From DASYAN01 sp036501345 (GTDB lineage: Bacteria; Chloroflexota; Ktedonobacteria; Ktedonobacterales; Ktedonobacteraceae), in the NCBI GenBank assembly GCA_036501345.1, contig DASYAN010000133.1:1-17880 (forward strand): DNA of 17,880 nt. The letters are read 5' to 3'. The translations under genes were made by a program, and so were the position numbers. This document shows positions 1 to 7,654 of the stretch, piece by piece. Within the stretch, counting starts at the first letter, position 1. Every line of letters starts with the position of its first letter. A model generated the notes under the pieces. That model ran no database searches, was not told the DNA's origin, and saw only the letters and a program-made list of their open reading frames with translations.

Positions 1-251
1 AGCGAGAGGAGTGCTCCCTGGCGAATGGCTCGCCGAATAGTTGCATGGTATAGTCGCGATGGCAGTAGATAGCGACCGATGGCGTAAGTGATGATCGAGA
101 AGATACTGGTCAGTGCGACACTCGCAATCAGAAAAAAGATCACTAGAGCCAGTGGAGACTGTGGCTCTACAAAGTAGGTGAAGAGCAGCAGTCCACCCCA
201 AGCAAAGAGGGCGATAAGCAATAGTCTATAAATTGACGATCGATTGGACAT
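1..251 (-). CDS. Small membrane protein, C-terminus cut by window edge
   Basis: The frame begins with ATG at 251 and stays open to the window edge (83 codons visible). It starts one base after the stop codon of the HerA-like gene, and an AGGT sequence inside that gene's last codons serves as ribosome-binding site, so the two are probably translationally coupled. The visible protein begins MSNRSSIYRL. It has two strongly hydrophobic segments, at about residues 9-27 and 34-60, followed by a basic stretch (RLYHATIRRAIRQ). I do not recognise the family. The tight coupling suggests a membrane partner or anchor for the HerA ATPase, but this is inference. The rest of the protein, and any soluble domain, lies outside the window. 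Confidence 0.75.
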   Translation of the reverse strand, partial: MSNRSSIYRLLLIALFAWGGLLLFTYFVEPQSPLALVIFFLIASVALTSIFSIITYAIGRYLLPSRLYHATIRRAIRQGALLS

Positions 252-252
252 G

Positions 253-1980
253 TTACCTCAACAATTGAAAGCCTTTATTGCCATTGAGTGGGGCTTCAGT
301 CCGTTTGCGGTTCTCCGGCGAATCATGGCTGAGGTACTGCTGCCACATATCGGGAGCGTCTTTGCTTTCGCCTCCATGTTGTGTATAGCGCTGGCGTACA
401 CGACAGATAACGGGTGTATTTACGGCAGCTCCAGCAACGATGACCTGACCTTTAGAGAGTGCAGGCAGATTGTCCAGCAGATCTCGTCCAACCCCTTCGA
501 TAGCAGCTGCAACGCTCTTCTGGTCGATTTCATTGACAATACGCATGATACATTGTGTCTGGCACTGACTGAGTACATCGGCATCCAGTTTGCCAGGACG
601 CTGACTAATCAGGCCAACACCAATACCAAATTTACGACCCTCAGCCAGTACTTGTTTGAGAATGGCTGTTGATACAACGTCAGTGCCGCTGGGAGCAAAG
701 TGATGGGCCTCCTCTAGTAGCACAAAAACGGGATAGGGCAGATAGGACTCGCCGGAATGGACTTTTCCGCGCTCGGTATCCATACGGGCCTGATTCAAAC
801 GGCGCAGCAAGGTTGCCACGACGACTTGCTGGTCACGCTCATCGATCTCATTGAGTTGTAAGACCGTGCACTGGCCCGGCTTGAAAATCTCTGGTAGGTC
901 CAGATGCTGTGTGTCGTCGAAGGTAAAGCTATGTTCAAAGCGCTGCTCTACGCGCCATGTCAGGGCATGCACGGTGCTAGAATCATCGGCCCCTTCGCTA
1001 TCCTCATCATTTTTCTGGCGGGAGACTGCCTTGATGGCTTGCTTAAGATCGCCCGCGCTCCAGGGTGTGCCACGTTTTGTCTCATGGACCTTGCGTAGAG
1101 CGCGACTCAACAGGTATTGCTGCTTCTCTGTCATCTCCGGCAGAAGTTGACGCATATCACCCATATTCAAAGAGGAGATGCGTACCTTGACCTCTTCAGG
1201 TTTATAGACACGCACCTCGGCCCGATATCCTCTACCGCGCCCATCGCCGGACTCTTCGAACTGGGGAGCATTGGCAATCTGATCAAGGGTGCTATATTCG
1301 CCGTGAGGATCGATAATCAGGATACAGGCTTTATTATGTGGCTGCATCAATTCTTCGATAATCACGCTTGCCAGATAGCTTTTGCCAGCGCCAGTGCTAG
1401 CGATAATTCCCAGGTGCGTACTGACCAGATCCTTGACTGATAGCACGATCGGGACTGAACCTGGCGATCGGGTCAGCAGGGAACCGATGGTTGCGGAACC
1501 GAACTGCTTATCCTGTTTACGACTCAAAACTTCTCCCAGCATCTGGTTATCTGCCAGGAAAATCTGCTTACCGGATTGTGGAGGAATCCAGGGATTGATA
1601 AATGAAGAGGTTGTTGGATCATAGTAGCCCATGATCGCAACGTGCAGTTCAAAGAGTTCGTTTGTGTGTGCGTTATAGCCCACCATTGCCGCGACCTGAG
1701 TTGGCGAAATCTCGGGTTCGCCCAGAAATGTATCAGGGTAGAGCTGCAGTGGGACGCGCTTGAGGATACGTCCAAGCACACGGCGAATAGGAGCGGCATT
1801 ACCATTCAACTCTGCTAAATCGGGATCGATAAGTTCGTAATAGACATACTCGCCATTCTTGAGCACCTGTTCATCGTCGCGCGAAACAAAGGTATATTCG
1901 TGAGTTGTCTCGCCGGGTCCCTTGGTGATCCCTACGGGCTTGCGGAAGGAGACGGGTGGTAATGTATTTTGATCGAGCAT
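253..1980 (-). CDS. HerA-like (DUF87) hexameric ATPase / DNA translocase
   Basis: 575 aa. The N-terminal ~170 residues look like the HAS-barrel of HerA proteins (PVGITKG, YVYYELIDP, RRVLGRI). The RecA/FtsK-type core follows: Walker A ASTGAGKS at about 194-201, the family hallmark ILIIDPHGEY at about 220-229, Walker B VFVLLEEAHHF at about 418-428, then EGRKFGIG and SQRPGKL at about 447-464, the region carrying sensor and arginine-finger residues. A C-terminal tail contains QRYTQHGG. The family pumps DNA as a hexamer, classically with the nuclease NurA in end resection. No NurA-like gene is visible here. The start is supported by AGAGG about nine bases upstream. The gene follows the 232-aa gene by 58 bp and is coupled to the membrane-protein gene downstream. 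Genome maintenance and defence are both possible roles; sequence alone does not decide. Confidence 0.9.
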   Translation of the reverse strand: MLDQNTLPPVSFRKPVGITKGPGETTHEYTFVSRDDEQVLKNGEYVYYELIDPDLAELNGNAAPIRRVLGRILKRVPLQLYPDTFLGEPEISPTQVAAMVGYNAHTNELFELHVAIMGYYDPTTSSFINPWIPPQSGKQIFLADNQMLGEVLSRKQDKQFGSATIGSLLTRSPGSVPIVLSVKDLVSTHLGIIASTGAGKSYLASVIIEELMQPHNKACILIIDPHGEYSTLDQIANAPQFEESGDGRGRGYRAEVRVYKPEEVKVRISSLNMGDMRQLLPEMTEKQQYLLSRALRKVHETKRGTPWSAGDLKQAIKAVSRQKNDEDSEGADDSSTVHALTWRVEQRFEHSFTFDDTQHLDLPEIFKPGQCTVLQLNEIDERDQQVVVATLLRRLNQARMDTERGKVHSGESYLPYPVFVLLEEAHHFAPSGTDVVSTAILKQVLAEGRKFGIGVGLISQRPGKLDADVLSQCQTQCIMRIVNEIDQKSVAAAIEGVGRDLLDNLPALSKGQVIVAGAAVNTPVICRVRQRYTQHGGESKDAPDMWQQYLSHDSPENRKRTEAPLNGNKGFQLLR

Positions 1981-2038
1981 GAAAAGATACCTCTGTTAAT
2001 AACTCCTCAGACGGGCGCAATGAATTGGGCCCCTACCT

Positions 2039-2737
2039 TTAACCAGTTGTTTCTACTTTGAGTCGCCAGGCAAAGTTACGTTTGACGATTGAGAGCAGCG
2101 CAAGATTTTGCGGGAATAGATGCTCCAGCTGATCGATAATGCGCAGTGTGACCATAGGGAGCAAACTGTTACGTTGTCCGATGATATGAGGTAGATAGCC
2201 CATGTGCAGATAGGGATGCTGGCTATCGGAATCTACAACCACATCTTTGAAGAAATGGAATTTTTGCACCTCTTCATCAGTCATCGTCTCAATCTCGCTG
2301 CCCAGATCCAGGGAAAGCAAGGGAACACCATGCATAACCGAAAGGACCTTGGGTGCACCCTCTGGCGACTGACGCATCACCATTATACCCAGAATCATCA
2401 CATAGGTCAGGATGGCCTTCTCAGAAATATAGTCGGGAGAGAATAATTCAACCTGAGTTTCATTGGAGAGGCGTGGTCCCAGCGCACCGAACTGTGGATT
2501 AACGAGAATAGTATCGTAGATCACACCAACCGCATAGGTAACAGGCTCATTGCTGCGACCGAGCATTACCTCCGCCTCATAATCTTCATCCTCCTGCCCG
2601 GCACGAATAGCAACCCGTACGAAGCGCCCAAAAGCATAATCAGGTGAACTAGGCATCACCTCGACTTCGCGGGGACCAAAGATCTGGCAAACGTAATTGA
2701 TATGCGAATCCGACTTGGCAATCTTCCCAATGATCAT
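2039..2737 (-). CDS. HerA-associated protein, possible HAS-barrel domain
   Basis: 232 aa, soluble, with no signal peptide or membrane segment. The first ~100 residues (MIIGKIAKSDSHINYVCQIFG, FGRFVRVAI, VGVIYDTIL) have the short beta-strand pattern of a HAS-barrel, the small barrel that precedes the ATPase core in HerA proteins. I judge this by eye and it is not certain. The C-terminal half (SVMHGVPLLSLDL, PHIIGQRNSLLPMVTLRIID) resembles nothing I can name. It is the first gene of the run leading into the HerA ATPase, 58 bp upstream and in the same direction, and a possible extended -10 promoter sits in front of it. AGGAAAG lies about ten bases upstream of the ATG. The likely role, by context, is an accessory or loading subunit of the ATPase. 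Confidence 0.65.
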   Translation of the reverse strand: MIIGKIAKSDSHINYVCQIFGPREVEVMPSSPDYAFGRFVRVAIRAGQEDEDYEAEVMLGRSNEPVTYAVGVIYDTILVNPQFGALGPRLSNETQVELFSPDYISEKAILTYVMILGIMVMRQSPEGAPKVLSVMHGVPLLSLDLGSEIETMTDEEVQKFHFFKDVVVDSDSQHPYLHMGYLPHIIGQRNSLLPMVTLRIIDQLEHLFPQNLALLSIVKRNFAWRLKVETTG

Positions 2738-2810
2738 CCTAAATAGTCTTTCCTATAGTTTTGCTAACTTAACGCATCCACAAACAAAATAGAACATATG
2801 GTTTGACGGC

Positions 2811-2819
2811 ATTATAGCA
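2811..2819 (-). promoter_or_regulatory. Extended -10 promoter for the HerA operon
   Basis: On the minus strand this reads TGCTATAAT, a perfect extended -10 (TGn followed by TATAAT). No good -35 is found at the right distance, as is common for extended -10 promoters. It lies in the 120-bp gap between the TIR-TPR gene and the 232-aa gene and would give a leader of roughly 67 nt. It suggests that the HerA operon can be transcribed independently of the TIR-TPR gene. Confidence 0.45.
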
Positions 2820-2857
2820 CAGCTTCAGCTTTTAGGGCCATTGCCTTGGTGTTGGTA

Positions 2858-4504
2858 CTAGGGGGCGGTTCGGTTTGGCTTGATAGGACGGTAGGAGAGT
2901 AGCTGTATGGACATTTCGTAGCACTCTTGGGCCTCTTCTTCTCTCCCAAGAGCTTGAAGGGTCTGGCCTTTATTGTACCATGGACTAGCGTCATTAGAGT
3001 TGAGGCAGATAGCTCCCTCGAAGGCTTTGAGTGCCTCTTCATATCTTTTGAGGTTGTGAAGAGTGTTGCCTTTGCCACTCCATGCAGTAGCATAATTAGA
3101 ATCGAGATGAAGAGCTTCTTGGTAGGCTTGCAGTGCCTCCTTATATCTCTTGAGACTGTGGAGAGCATTGCCTTTGAATATCCACATAGTAGCATCTTTA
3201 GCGTTGAGGCGGATAGCATCTTCAAGGGCTTTGAGAGCTTCCTCGAAGATTTTGAGAGCCTTTTCGTCAACTCCGAAAAGCTCTTCCGATACACCAAGCT
3301 CGTAAAGAATCTGACCTTTATTACTACACGCAAAGGCATCATTGGGGGGATCTAGCTGGAGCCGAATAGCTTGTTCATAGGCATCCAATGCCTCTTCATT
3401 TCTTTCCAGATTCCTGAGAATGTCACCCTTATTAAACCATGCGAGAGCTAATTCAGGCTCTAGTTGAATAGCTTGTTCATAGGCATCCACTGCCTCATTA
3501 TTACTTTCCAGGTTCCAAAGAATATCACCTTTACTAATCCATACAAGAGTTAGTGCAGGCTCTAGTTGAATAGCTTGTTCATAGGCATTAAGGAGTTTAA
3601 GGGCATTACCTTTGCTAGTCCATGCGAGGGCTAGATTGACAGCTAATCTAATTGCTAGCTGGCTTGCCTCTAATGCTTCTTTGTGATGTTCCAGCCAAAA
3701 GAGTGCTTGGCTCTTGCCTGCGTAGGCAGCAGCATCATTGTTGTCCAAAAGAATAGCCTGCTTATAAGCTTGAAGGGCCTCTGCATATCTTTTGAGATTA
3801 AGAAGGGCCTCACCCTTGCTAGTCCAAGCGAAAGCTAGGTGGGAATCTAGTAGAATTGATCGTTCACTAGCCGCAAGAGCTTCTTGGTAGTCTCTAAGCT
3901 TAGAAAGAGTTCTGCTCTTGCCCGCATAGGCAGCAGCATCGTTGTGATCTAGCAAATTAGCTTGACTGTACGCTATTAGTGCCTCTTCATACTCTTTGCG
4001 TTCTAGAAAGACCTTACCAGCCTCTAGCCACGACTCCTTGGTTTTCCGTGGCGGATCAGGCTGTAACACTGCATTATTCTGTAGCTCTGGAGTTGAAGAT
4101 GAAGGAGAAGCATTTGCAGCCTTTTTTAGTTTCTCTAGAGTGCTGATGAGAGAAGGCCAGGGGAAAGATTTCCAATTGGTAAAGTCCAGGAATTGGAGCG
4201 TCTTCAGGCGTGGGTGAAGTTCGGTCTTTTTGTGCAAGATGGGAATGACCTTTACTCCGACACCTAGCGCAAAGGCCCATTCGTAGGTGACGTACTCCGA
4301 TGTTTTGGCTCCAGGTGTCATGATCACGATCAGTGCTAGAGAGTTCTTGATGGCTTGATCGATCTCTGTGCGCCAGTCTTCGCCTGCTTGGAGTTGATCA
4401 TGGTCTATCCAGGCCTCAAAACCAGCATCCCTGACCTTGTGAATTAGAAGTTCGGCAAAAACACTGTCCTCATCGTGCTTGTAGGAAATAAATATGTGCT
4501 GCAT
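2858..4504 (-). CDS. TIR domain - tetratricopeptide repeat protein
   Basis: 548 aa. Residues 1 to about 112 are a TIR domain of the bacterial TIR_2 type: HIFISYKHDED at the start, GFEAWIDHDQLQAGEDW (beta-B/BB-loop), and TSEYVTYEWAFALG, in which E75 occupies the position of the catalytic glutamate of NAD-cleaving TIR domains. After a Ser/Pro/Asn-rich linker (about 128-152) come about eleven TPR units from about 157 to 533, with the usual AY..KG..L..L..Y.EAL.AY..AI pattern. TPR arrays usually bind peptides or proteins, so a sensor (TPR) plus effector (TIR NADase or scaffold) design is plausible; many such proteins act in phage defence. One TPR unit is seven residues short (about 291-317) and another carries a ~14-residue insert (about 390-437). 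The ribosome-binding site is weak. The HerA operon lies downstream in the same direction, 120 bp away. Confidence 0.88.
   Translation of the reverse strand: MQHIFISYKHDEDSVFAELLIHKVRDAGFEAWIDHDQLQAGEDWRTEIDQAIKNSLALIVIMTPGAKTSEYVTYEWAFALGVGVKVIPILHKKTELHPRLKTLQFLDFTNWKSFPWPSLISTLEKLKKAANASPSSSTPELQNNAVLQPDPPRKTKESWLEAGKVFLERKEYEEALIAYSQANLLDHNDAAAYAGKSRTLSKLRDYQEALAASERSILLDSHLAFAWTSKGEALLNLKRYAEALQAYKQAILLDNNDAAAYAGKSQALFWLEHHKEALEASQLAIRLAVNLALAWTSKGNALKLLNAYEQAIQLEPALTLVWISKGDILWNLESNNEAVDAYEQAIQLEPELALAWFNKGDILRNLERNEEALDAYEQAIRLQLDPPNDAFACSNKGQILYELGVSEELFGVDEKALKIFEEALKALEDAIRLNAKDATMWIFKGNALHSLKRYKEALQAYQEALHLDSNYATAWSGKGNTLHNLKRYEEALKAFEGAICLNSNDASPWYNKGQTLQALGREEEAQECYEMSIQLLSYRPIKPNRTAP
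3365..3588 (-). repeat. Near-identical TPR-coding DNA repeats at 102-bp period
   Basis: The same 20 bases (AATAGCTTGTTCATAGGCAT on the plus strand) occur without a mismatch at 3365, 3467 and 3569, exactly 102 bp apart, which is 34 codons or one TPR unit. The sequence around each copy is also similar. This indicates recent duplication or homogenisation of individual TPR units in the TIR-TPR gene. Confidence 0.85.
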
Positions 4505-4856
4505 GCTCTGCCATCCCTGCTAGCAATTTCTCGGGCTATCTTCTACATTGGTAATGTGTAATGGACAGTTTAGCTTATTGAGGCAAATATGACAATAGAT
4601 TCTAAATAGTGGTGAGCAGGAGTGAAATTTGATGCCCACCTTTCTGCTGGCACTATGGCATGATCTCTCTTCGATTTTACTGATAGCCCCTTAAGATGTC
4701 TTCTTTTTACTGCAAGTTGTCCGCTTTGTCCCTAGAAAAGACCTCTTCTTTTAGGTATTCTTGGCAGAGAAGAGATGTTGTGGAGAGACGTTTCATTAAG
4801 AAATGGCCTCCTGGTCTATAAACGCATATGGTCGCATCGTAAAGAGAGGTTTTTCT
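4505..4856. other. Divergent intergenic region
   Basis: This 352-bp region separates the minus-strand TIR-TPR gene from the plus-strand beta-helix gene and must carry both promoters. I found no convincing -35/-10 pair, no clear inverted repeat and no RNA gene. At its right end, AGAGAGG followed by seven bases marks the ATG at 4857 as the true start of the secreted protein, in preference to an in-frame ATG at 4803 that has no ribosome-binding site. Confidence 0.5.
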
Positions 4857-6773
4857 ATGCCTACCCGGAAGAAAAACTGGCACCAGGCTGTGTGCCTTGT
4901 CATTGTCCTTTTTCTCGTTTTTGGTGTTGTAATGACGACAGTAATACGTATTTCCTCTCATGCTGCCTCTAGTCAGGTTCTCCCACTGGATCATGGCGGG
5001 ACAGTCATGAGTGCACGCACGGTAAACTATAGCGGTGACGATACCAATCCTTCCAATGATGGTGTTGATTGGACAAAAAGCTCTGGCTATCCTACTGTCC
5101 ACAATACTATCAAGGGGTCGGGCCTCCTCGGAACAGTCAACTTTGGTCCCAATGTCCTCATCTTTGATCCCTCCATGTCCAGTACAACGATCCAAAGCAT
5201 GTTGGATAAGGTATTTAGTCGCCAGCAAACCAATCAATTTGGCTCGGATCGCTATGCTTTGCTCTTCAAGCCCGGTACCTACAATGTCGACGTTAACCTG
5301 GGCTTCTATACCCAAGCTATGGGCCTGGGACTCCTGCCAGACTCGGTCGTCATCAAAGGGAAGGGAGGCGTCCACGTGCAGGCAGACTGGATGCAAGGGA
5401 ACGCAACCCTGAACTTCTGGCGCGAGGCTGAGAACATGGAAGTGATCCCGTCGTCAGGGACCGACATGTGGGCCGTCTCCCAGGCAGCGCCTTTCCGCCG
5501 CATGGATGTGCACGGCGCTATGCAATTGGATGATGGAGGATGGTCGAGTGGCGGCTTTCTTGCTGACAGCAAGGTTACTGGTCAGGTACGATCGGGAAGC
5601 CAGCAGCAATGGCTCTCCAGGAACGATCAATTGGGAAGCTGGAATGGTGCCAACTTCAACATGGTCTTCGTGGGGGTCAATGGTGCGCCTGAGCAGAGCT
5701 TCCCCAATCCGCCTGAGACGGTGGTCAAGCAAGCACCCACGATCAGGGAAAAACCTTTCCTCTACGTTGACCAATCCGGCAACTATCAGGTCTTTGTGCC
5801 CGCACCACGGACTAATGCGCAGGGAACGAGCTGGGCCAATGGGACACTAGTGGGAGCGTCCATCCCCATCAGTCGGTTCTATATTGCAAAGCCGGGCGAT
5901 TCCGCTGCTAAGATCAACACTGCCCTGGCTCAAGGACTGAACCTGCTGCTCACACCCGGCGTCTACCAACTCAGCGACACCATCAAGGTAACGCGAGCGA
6001 ACACGGTTGTACTCGGTCTTGGCCTTGCCACACTTGCCTCGCAAAAGGGCACCATCCCCATGACCGTCGCTGACGTTGGTGGTGTCTCGATCGCTGGACT
6101 ACTCTTCGACGCGGGTCCGGTCAATTCCCCCGTCTTGCTCCAGGTCGGTCTGACCAGATCTTTGCAAAATCACGCAGCTGATCCGACCCTGCTCTCGGAC
6201 GTGTTCTTCCGAATCGGTGGGGCAGGGGCCGCACGAGCCACACAGAGCCTGGTCATTAACAGCAACAATGTCATTGTGGATGACGCGTGGCTGTGGCGGG
6301 CAGACCACGGAGATGGCGTAGGGTGGACAACCAATACGGCTGCCAACGGCCTGGTCGTGAATGGCAACAATGTCACGGCCTACGGTTTGTTCGTCGAGCA
6401 CTATCAGCAGTATGAGGTCATTTGGAACGGCAATGGCGGCCAAACCTACTTCTTCCAGAACGAAATGCCCTATGATCCCTCGAACCAGGGGTCCTGGATG
6501 AGTGGGAGCATCAAAGGGTATGCGGCCTACAAGGTGGGAGCTTCGGTCACTAGCCACACGGCCTGGGGAGTGGGCAGCTACTGCAACTTCACTGATGATG
6601 CCTCGCTGATCGCCGACCACGCCTTTGAAATGCCGATCAAGCCAGGGATCAAGTTCCACGATCTGGTCACCGTCTCACTGGGTGGCGCTGGCACTATCAG
6701 TCACATCATCAATACCAAGGGTGATTCAGTCCACTCGGGCCAGACTAACGCATACCTAGTAAACTATCCGTAA
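4857..6773 (+). CDS. Secreted right-handed beta-helix protein (GH55 / pectate-lyase-3-like)
   Basis: 638 aa from the ATG at 4857, chosen for its AGAGAGG site and because the protein then begins with a good signal peptide: basic MPTRKK, a hydrophobic core at about 11-30, and likely cleavage after SSHA or SSHAA. The mature protein has two halves that each open with a beta-helix entry motif (LLFKPGTYNV and LLLTPGVYQL), followed by rung-like stretches such as VVLGLGLATL, SLVINSNNVIVDDAW and NGLVVNGNNVTAYGLFVEHY. This resembles the double-helix plan of GH55 enzymes. I recognise close resemblance to long Streptomyces proteins, often labelled adenylyl cyclase or F5/8-type domain proteins, with shared blocks such as SQQQWLSRN, QSFPNPP and YEVIWNGNGG. 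Those usually carry C-terminal discoidin domains, which are absent here. A polysaccharide-degrading role is likely; substrate and catalytic residues are not known. Base composition is richer in G+C than in neighbouring genes. Confidence 0.85.
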   Translation: MPTRKKNWHQAVCLVIVLFLVFGVVMTTVIRISSHAASSQVLPLDHGGTVMSARTVNYSGDDTNPSNDGVDWTKSSGYPTVHNTIKGSGLLGTVNFGPNVLIFDPSMSSTTIQSMLDKVFSRQQTNQFGSDRYALLFKPGTYNVDVNLGFYTQAMGLGLLPDSVVIKGKGGVHVQADWMQGNATLNFWREAENMEVIPSSGTDMWAVSQAAPFRRMDVHGAMQLDDGGWSSGGFLADSKVTGQVRSGSQQQWLSRNDQLGSWNGANFNMVFVGVNGAPEQSFPNPPETVVKQAPTIREKPFLYVDQSGNYQVFVPAPRTNAQGTSWANGTLVGASIPISRFYIAKPGDSAAKINTALAQGLNLLLTPGVYQLSDTIKVTRANTVVLGLGLATLASQKGTIPMTVADVGGVSIAGLLFDAGPVNSPVLLQVGLTRSLQNHAADPTLLSDVFFRIGGAGAARATQSLVINSNNVIVDDAWLWRADHGDGVGWTTNTAANGLVVNGNNVTAYGLFVEHYQQYEVIWNGNGGQTYFFQNEMPYDPSNQGSWMSGSIKGYAAYKVGASVTSHTAWGVGSYCNFTDDASLIADHAFEMPIKPGIKFHDLVTVSLGGAGTISHIINTKGDSVHSGQTNAYLVNYP

Positions 6774-6986
6774 TGCACACAGTATTGGCTTACTCCTGCC
6801 AACACCTACCAGCTAGAACGTCACTAGCAGACTTGTGAGGCCACGAAGAAAGAGGGAACGGTTCCATAAGCGTGTTGAGAGATTCCTTAATCTCTACTTC
6901 CATATCTTTTTCGGCCAGAGGAGCACTGTATCATTACAGATGATTTCATAGCTTCAACGGTATCAAACTGCTCAACAGGCGGCCCA
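6774..6986. other. Non-coding stretch after the beta-helix gene
   Basis: No credible gene is seen. A short inverted repeat, AGAGATT/AATCTCT with a 4-nt loop, lies at 6878-6895. It is AT-rich and not followed by a T run, so it is at best a weak terminator for the beta-helix gene. Confidence 0.4.
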
Positions 6987-7227
6987 AAACAGATGTGAGG
7001 AATACTCAGCTATCAATTGCAGTGTACTCGCTGATATTACAAAAAGAACATGAGAGTTTGACGGCAGTAACAACTGTAACAATCGTAACAATCGTAACAA
7101 TTGTAACATTAAACAGGTGTGAGGAATGCTCAGCTATCAATTGCAATGTACCCGCAGATATTGCAAGAAGAACACGAGTGTTTCATGGCACTGACAACTG
7201 TGGCAAGTGTGGCAAGTGTTATATTGA
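6987..7227. repeat. Two direct repeats, 124-bp offset, each ending in a 9-bp word array
   Basis: Copy A starts at 6987 and copy B at 7111 (AAACAGrTGTGAGGAAT). They align without a gap at a constant offset of 124 bp. Over the ~90 bp before the arrays I count about 13 mismatches (roughly 86 percent identity by hand). Each copy ends in a tandem array of 9-bp words: copy A at 7067-7108 has GTAAC at 7067, 7076, 7085, 7094 and 7103; copy B at 7191-7226 has GTGGC at 7200 and 7209 and GTTAT at 7218. The reading frame through copy A gives only VTIVTIVTIVT-type peptide and is not convincing as coding. Confidence 0.85.
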
Positions 7228-7320
7228 TGGTCTCAACCAGTCAGGGCAGTCGATTTCTACAATGCCCCATTAACAGGAATTATGGCATTTTATAATATTC
7301 GGTGCTTTGCTTGCTCTGAC

Positions 7321-7343
7321 TTTCGGCGGTTGAACTGCCGAAA
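7321..7343. repeat. Strong inverted repeat (10-bp stem, 3-nt loop)
   Basis: TTTCGGC pairs with GCCGAAA, and the stem continues through a G-T, a G-C and a T-A pair to a TGA triloop. Neither strand shows a T run after the stem, so this is not a standard rho-independent terminator. It may be an RNA structure or a protein-binding palindrome at the centre of the repeat island. Confidence 0.6.
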
Positions 7344-7350
7344 ATAGTAA

Positions 7351-7372
7351 TGATTCTCATGCCTGAAAATCA
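7351..7372. promoter_or_regulatory. Near-perfect 22-bp palindrome, operator-like
   Basis: The left arm TGATTCTCA and right arm TGAAAATCA pair at 8 of 9 positions around a TGCC centre. The left part (TAATGATTCTCAT) resembles half of a Fur box. There is no iron-related gene nearby and no clear gene whose promoter it would control, so the assignment stays open. Confidence 0.3.
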
Positions 7373-7654
7373 TCTTGTTACTCCACCCCACGGACGTGAT
7401 ACCTTCACGCAAAAAAATGAACCACACCTCCTCTAGCCCAAATCCCTTGACTTCTAAAAAAAGAGAGGCTGTACTTGTATTAATGTTACTCTCCTAGATA
7501 ATATGAGGAGGGTGCTGTTCTTCTCATCCTCAGAAATTCCTTGCATACTGGGTCTCTCCTATCAGACCTCTAGATATTTCTGACAATGTTCAACGTCTGT
7601 GAGCAAGTTCTCTGCTCTGGCATAAGCAGGGGAAGAGAGCGAAGTCTATGTCCT

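Larger units (their letters stand above)
7228..7654. other. Centre of the repeat island, no gene seen
   Basis: About 430 bp between the left and right repeat arrays. No open frame of useful length with a ribosome-binding site is seen on either strand. A TATAAT at 7291-7296 lacks a partner -35. The region holds a strong hairpin (7321-7343) and a near-perfect 22-bp palindrome (7351-7372), listed separately. A small untranslated RNA cannot be excluded. Confidence 0.5.

Noticed and set aside
244..1624. Several plus-strand open frames of 60-140 codons
   Set aside because: They are antisense shadows of the HerA ATPase gene, which has full family motifs; none has a ribosome-binding site or recognisable sequence.
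253..2737. A classical HerA-NurA DNA-end resection pair
   Set aside because: Neither neighbour of the HerA gene shows NurA nuclease motifs.
2812..3355. Alternative-frame ORFs of 176 and 142 codons over the TPR region
   Set aside because: They are explained by the repeated TPR coding sequence, which keeps other frames open. The repeats within them follow the TPR period.
4803..4856. Start of the beta-helix gene at the upstream ATG (4803)
   Set aside because: It would put 18 residues before the signal peptide and has no ribosome-binding site; the ATG at 4857 has AGAGAGG at seven bases and a normal signal sequence.
6995..7273. 92-codon plus-strand ORF with a VTIVTIVTIVT segment
   Set aside because: It is a by-product of the 9-bp repeat (three codons per word) and spans both duplicated units, without a ribosome-binding site or normal composition.
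7321..7343. Rho-independent terminator
   Set aside because: The stem is strong, but neither strand has a run of T after it.
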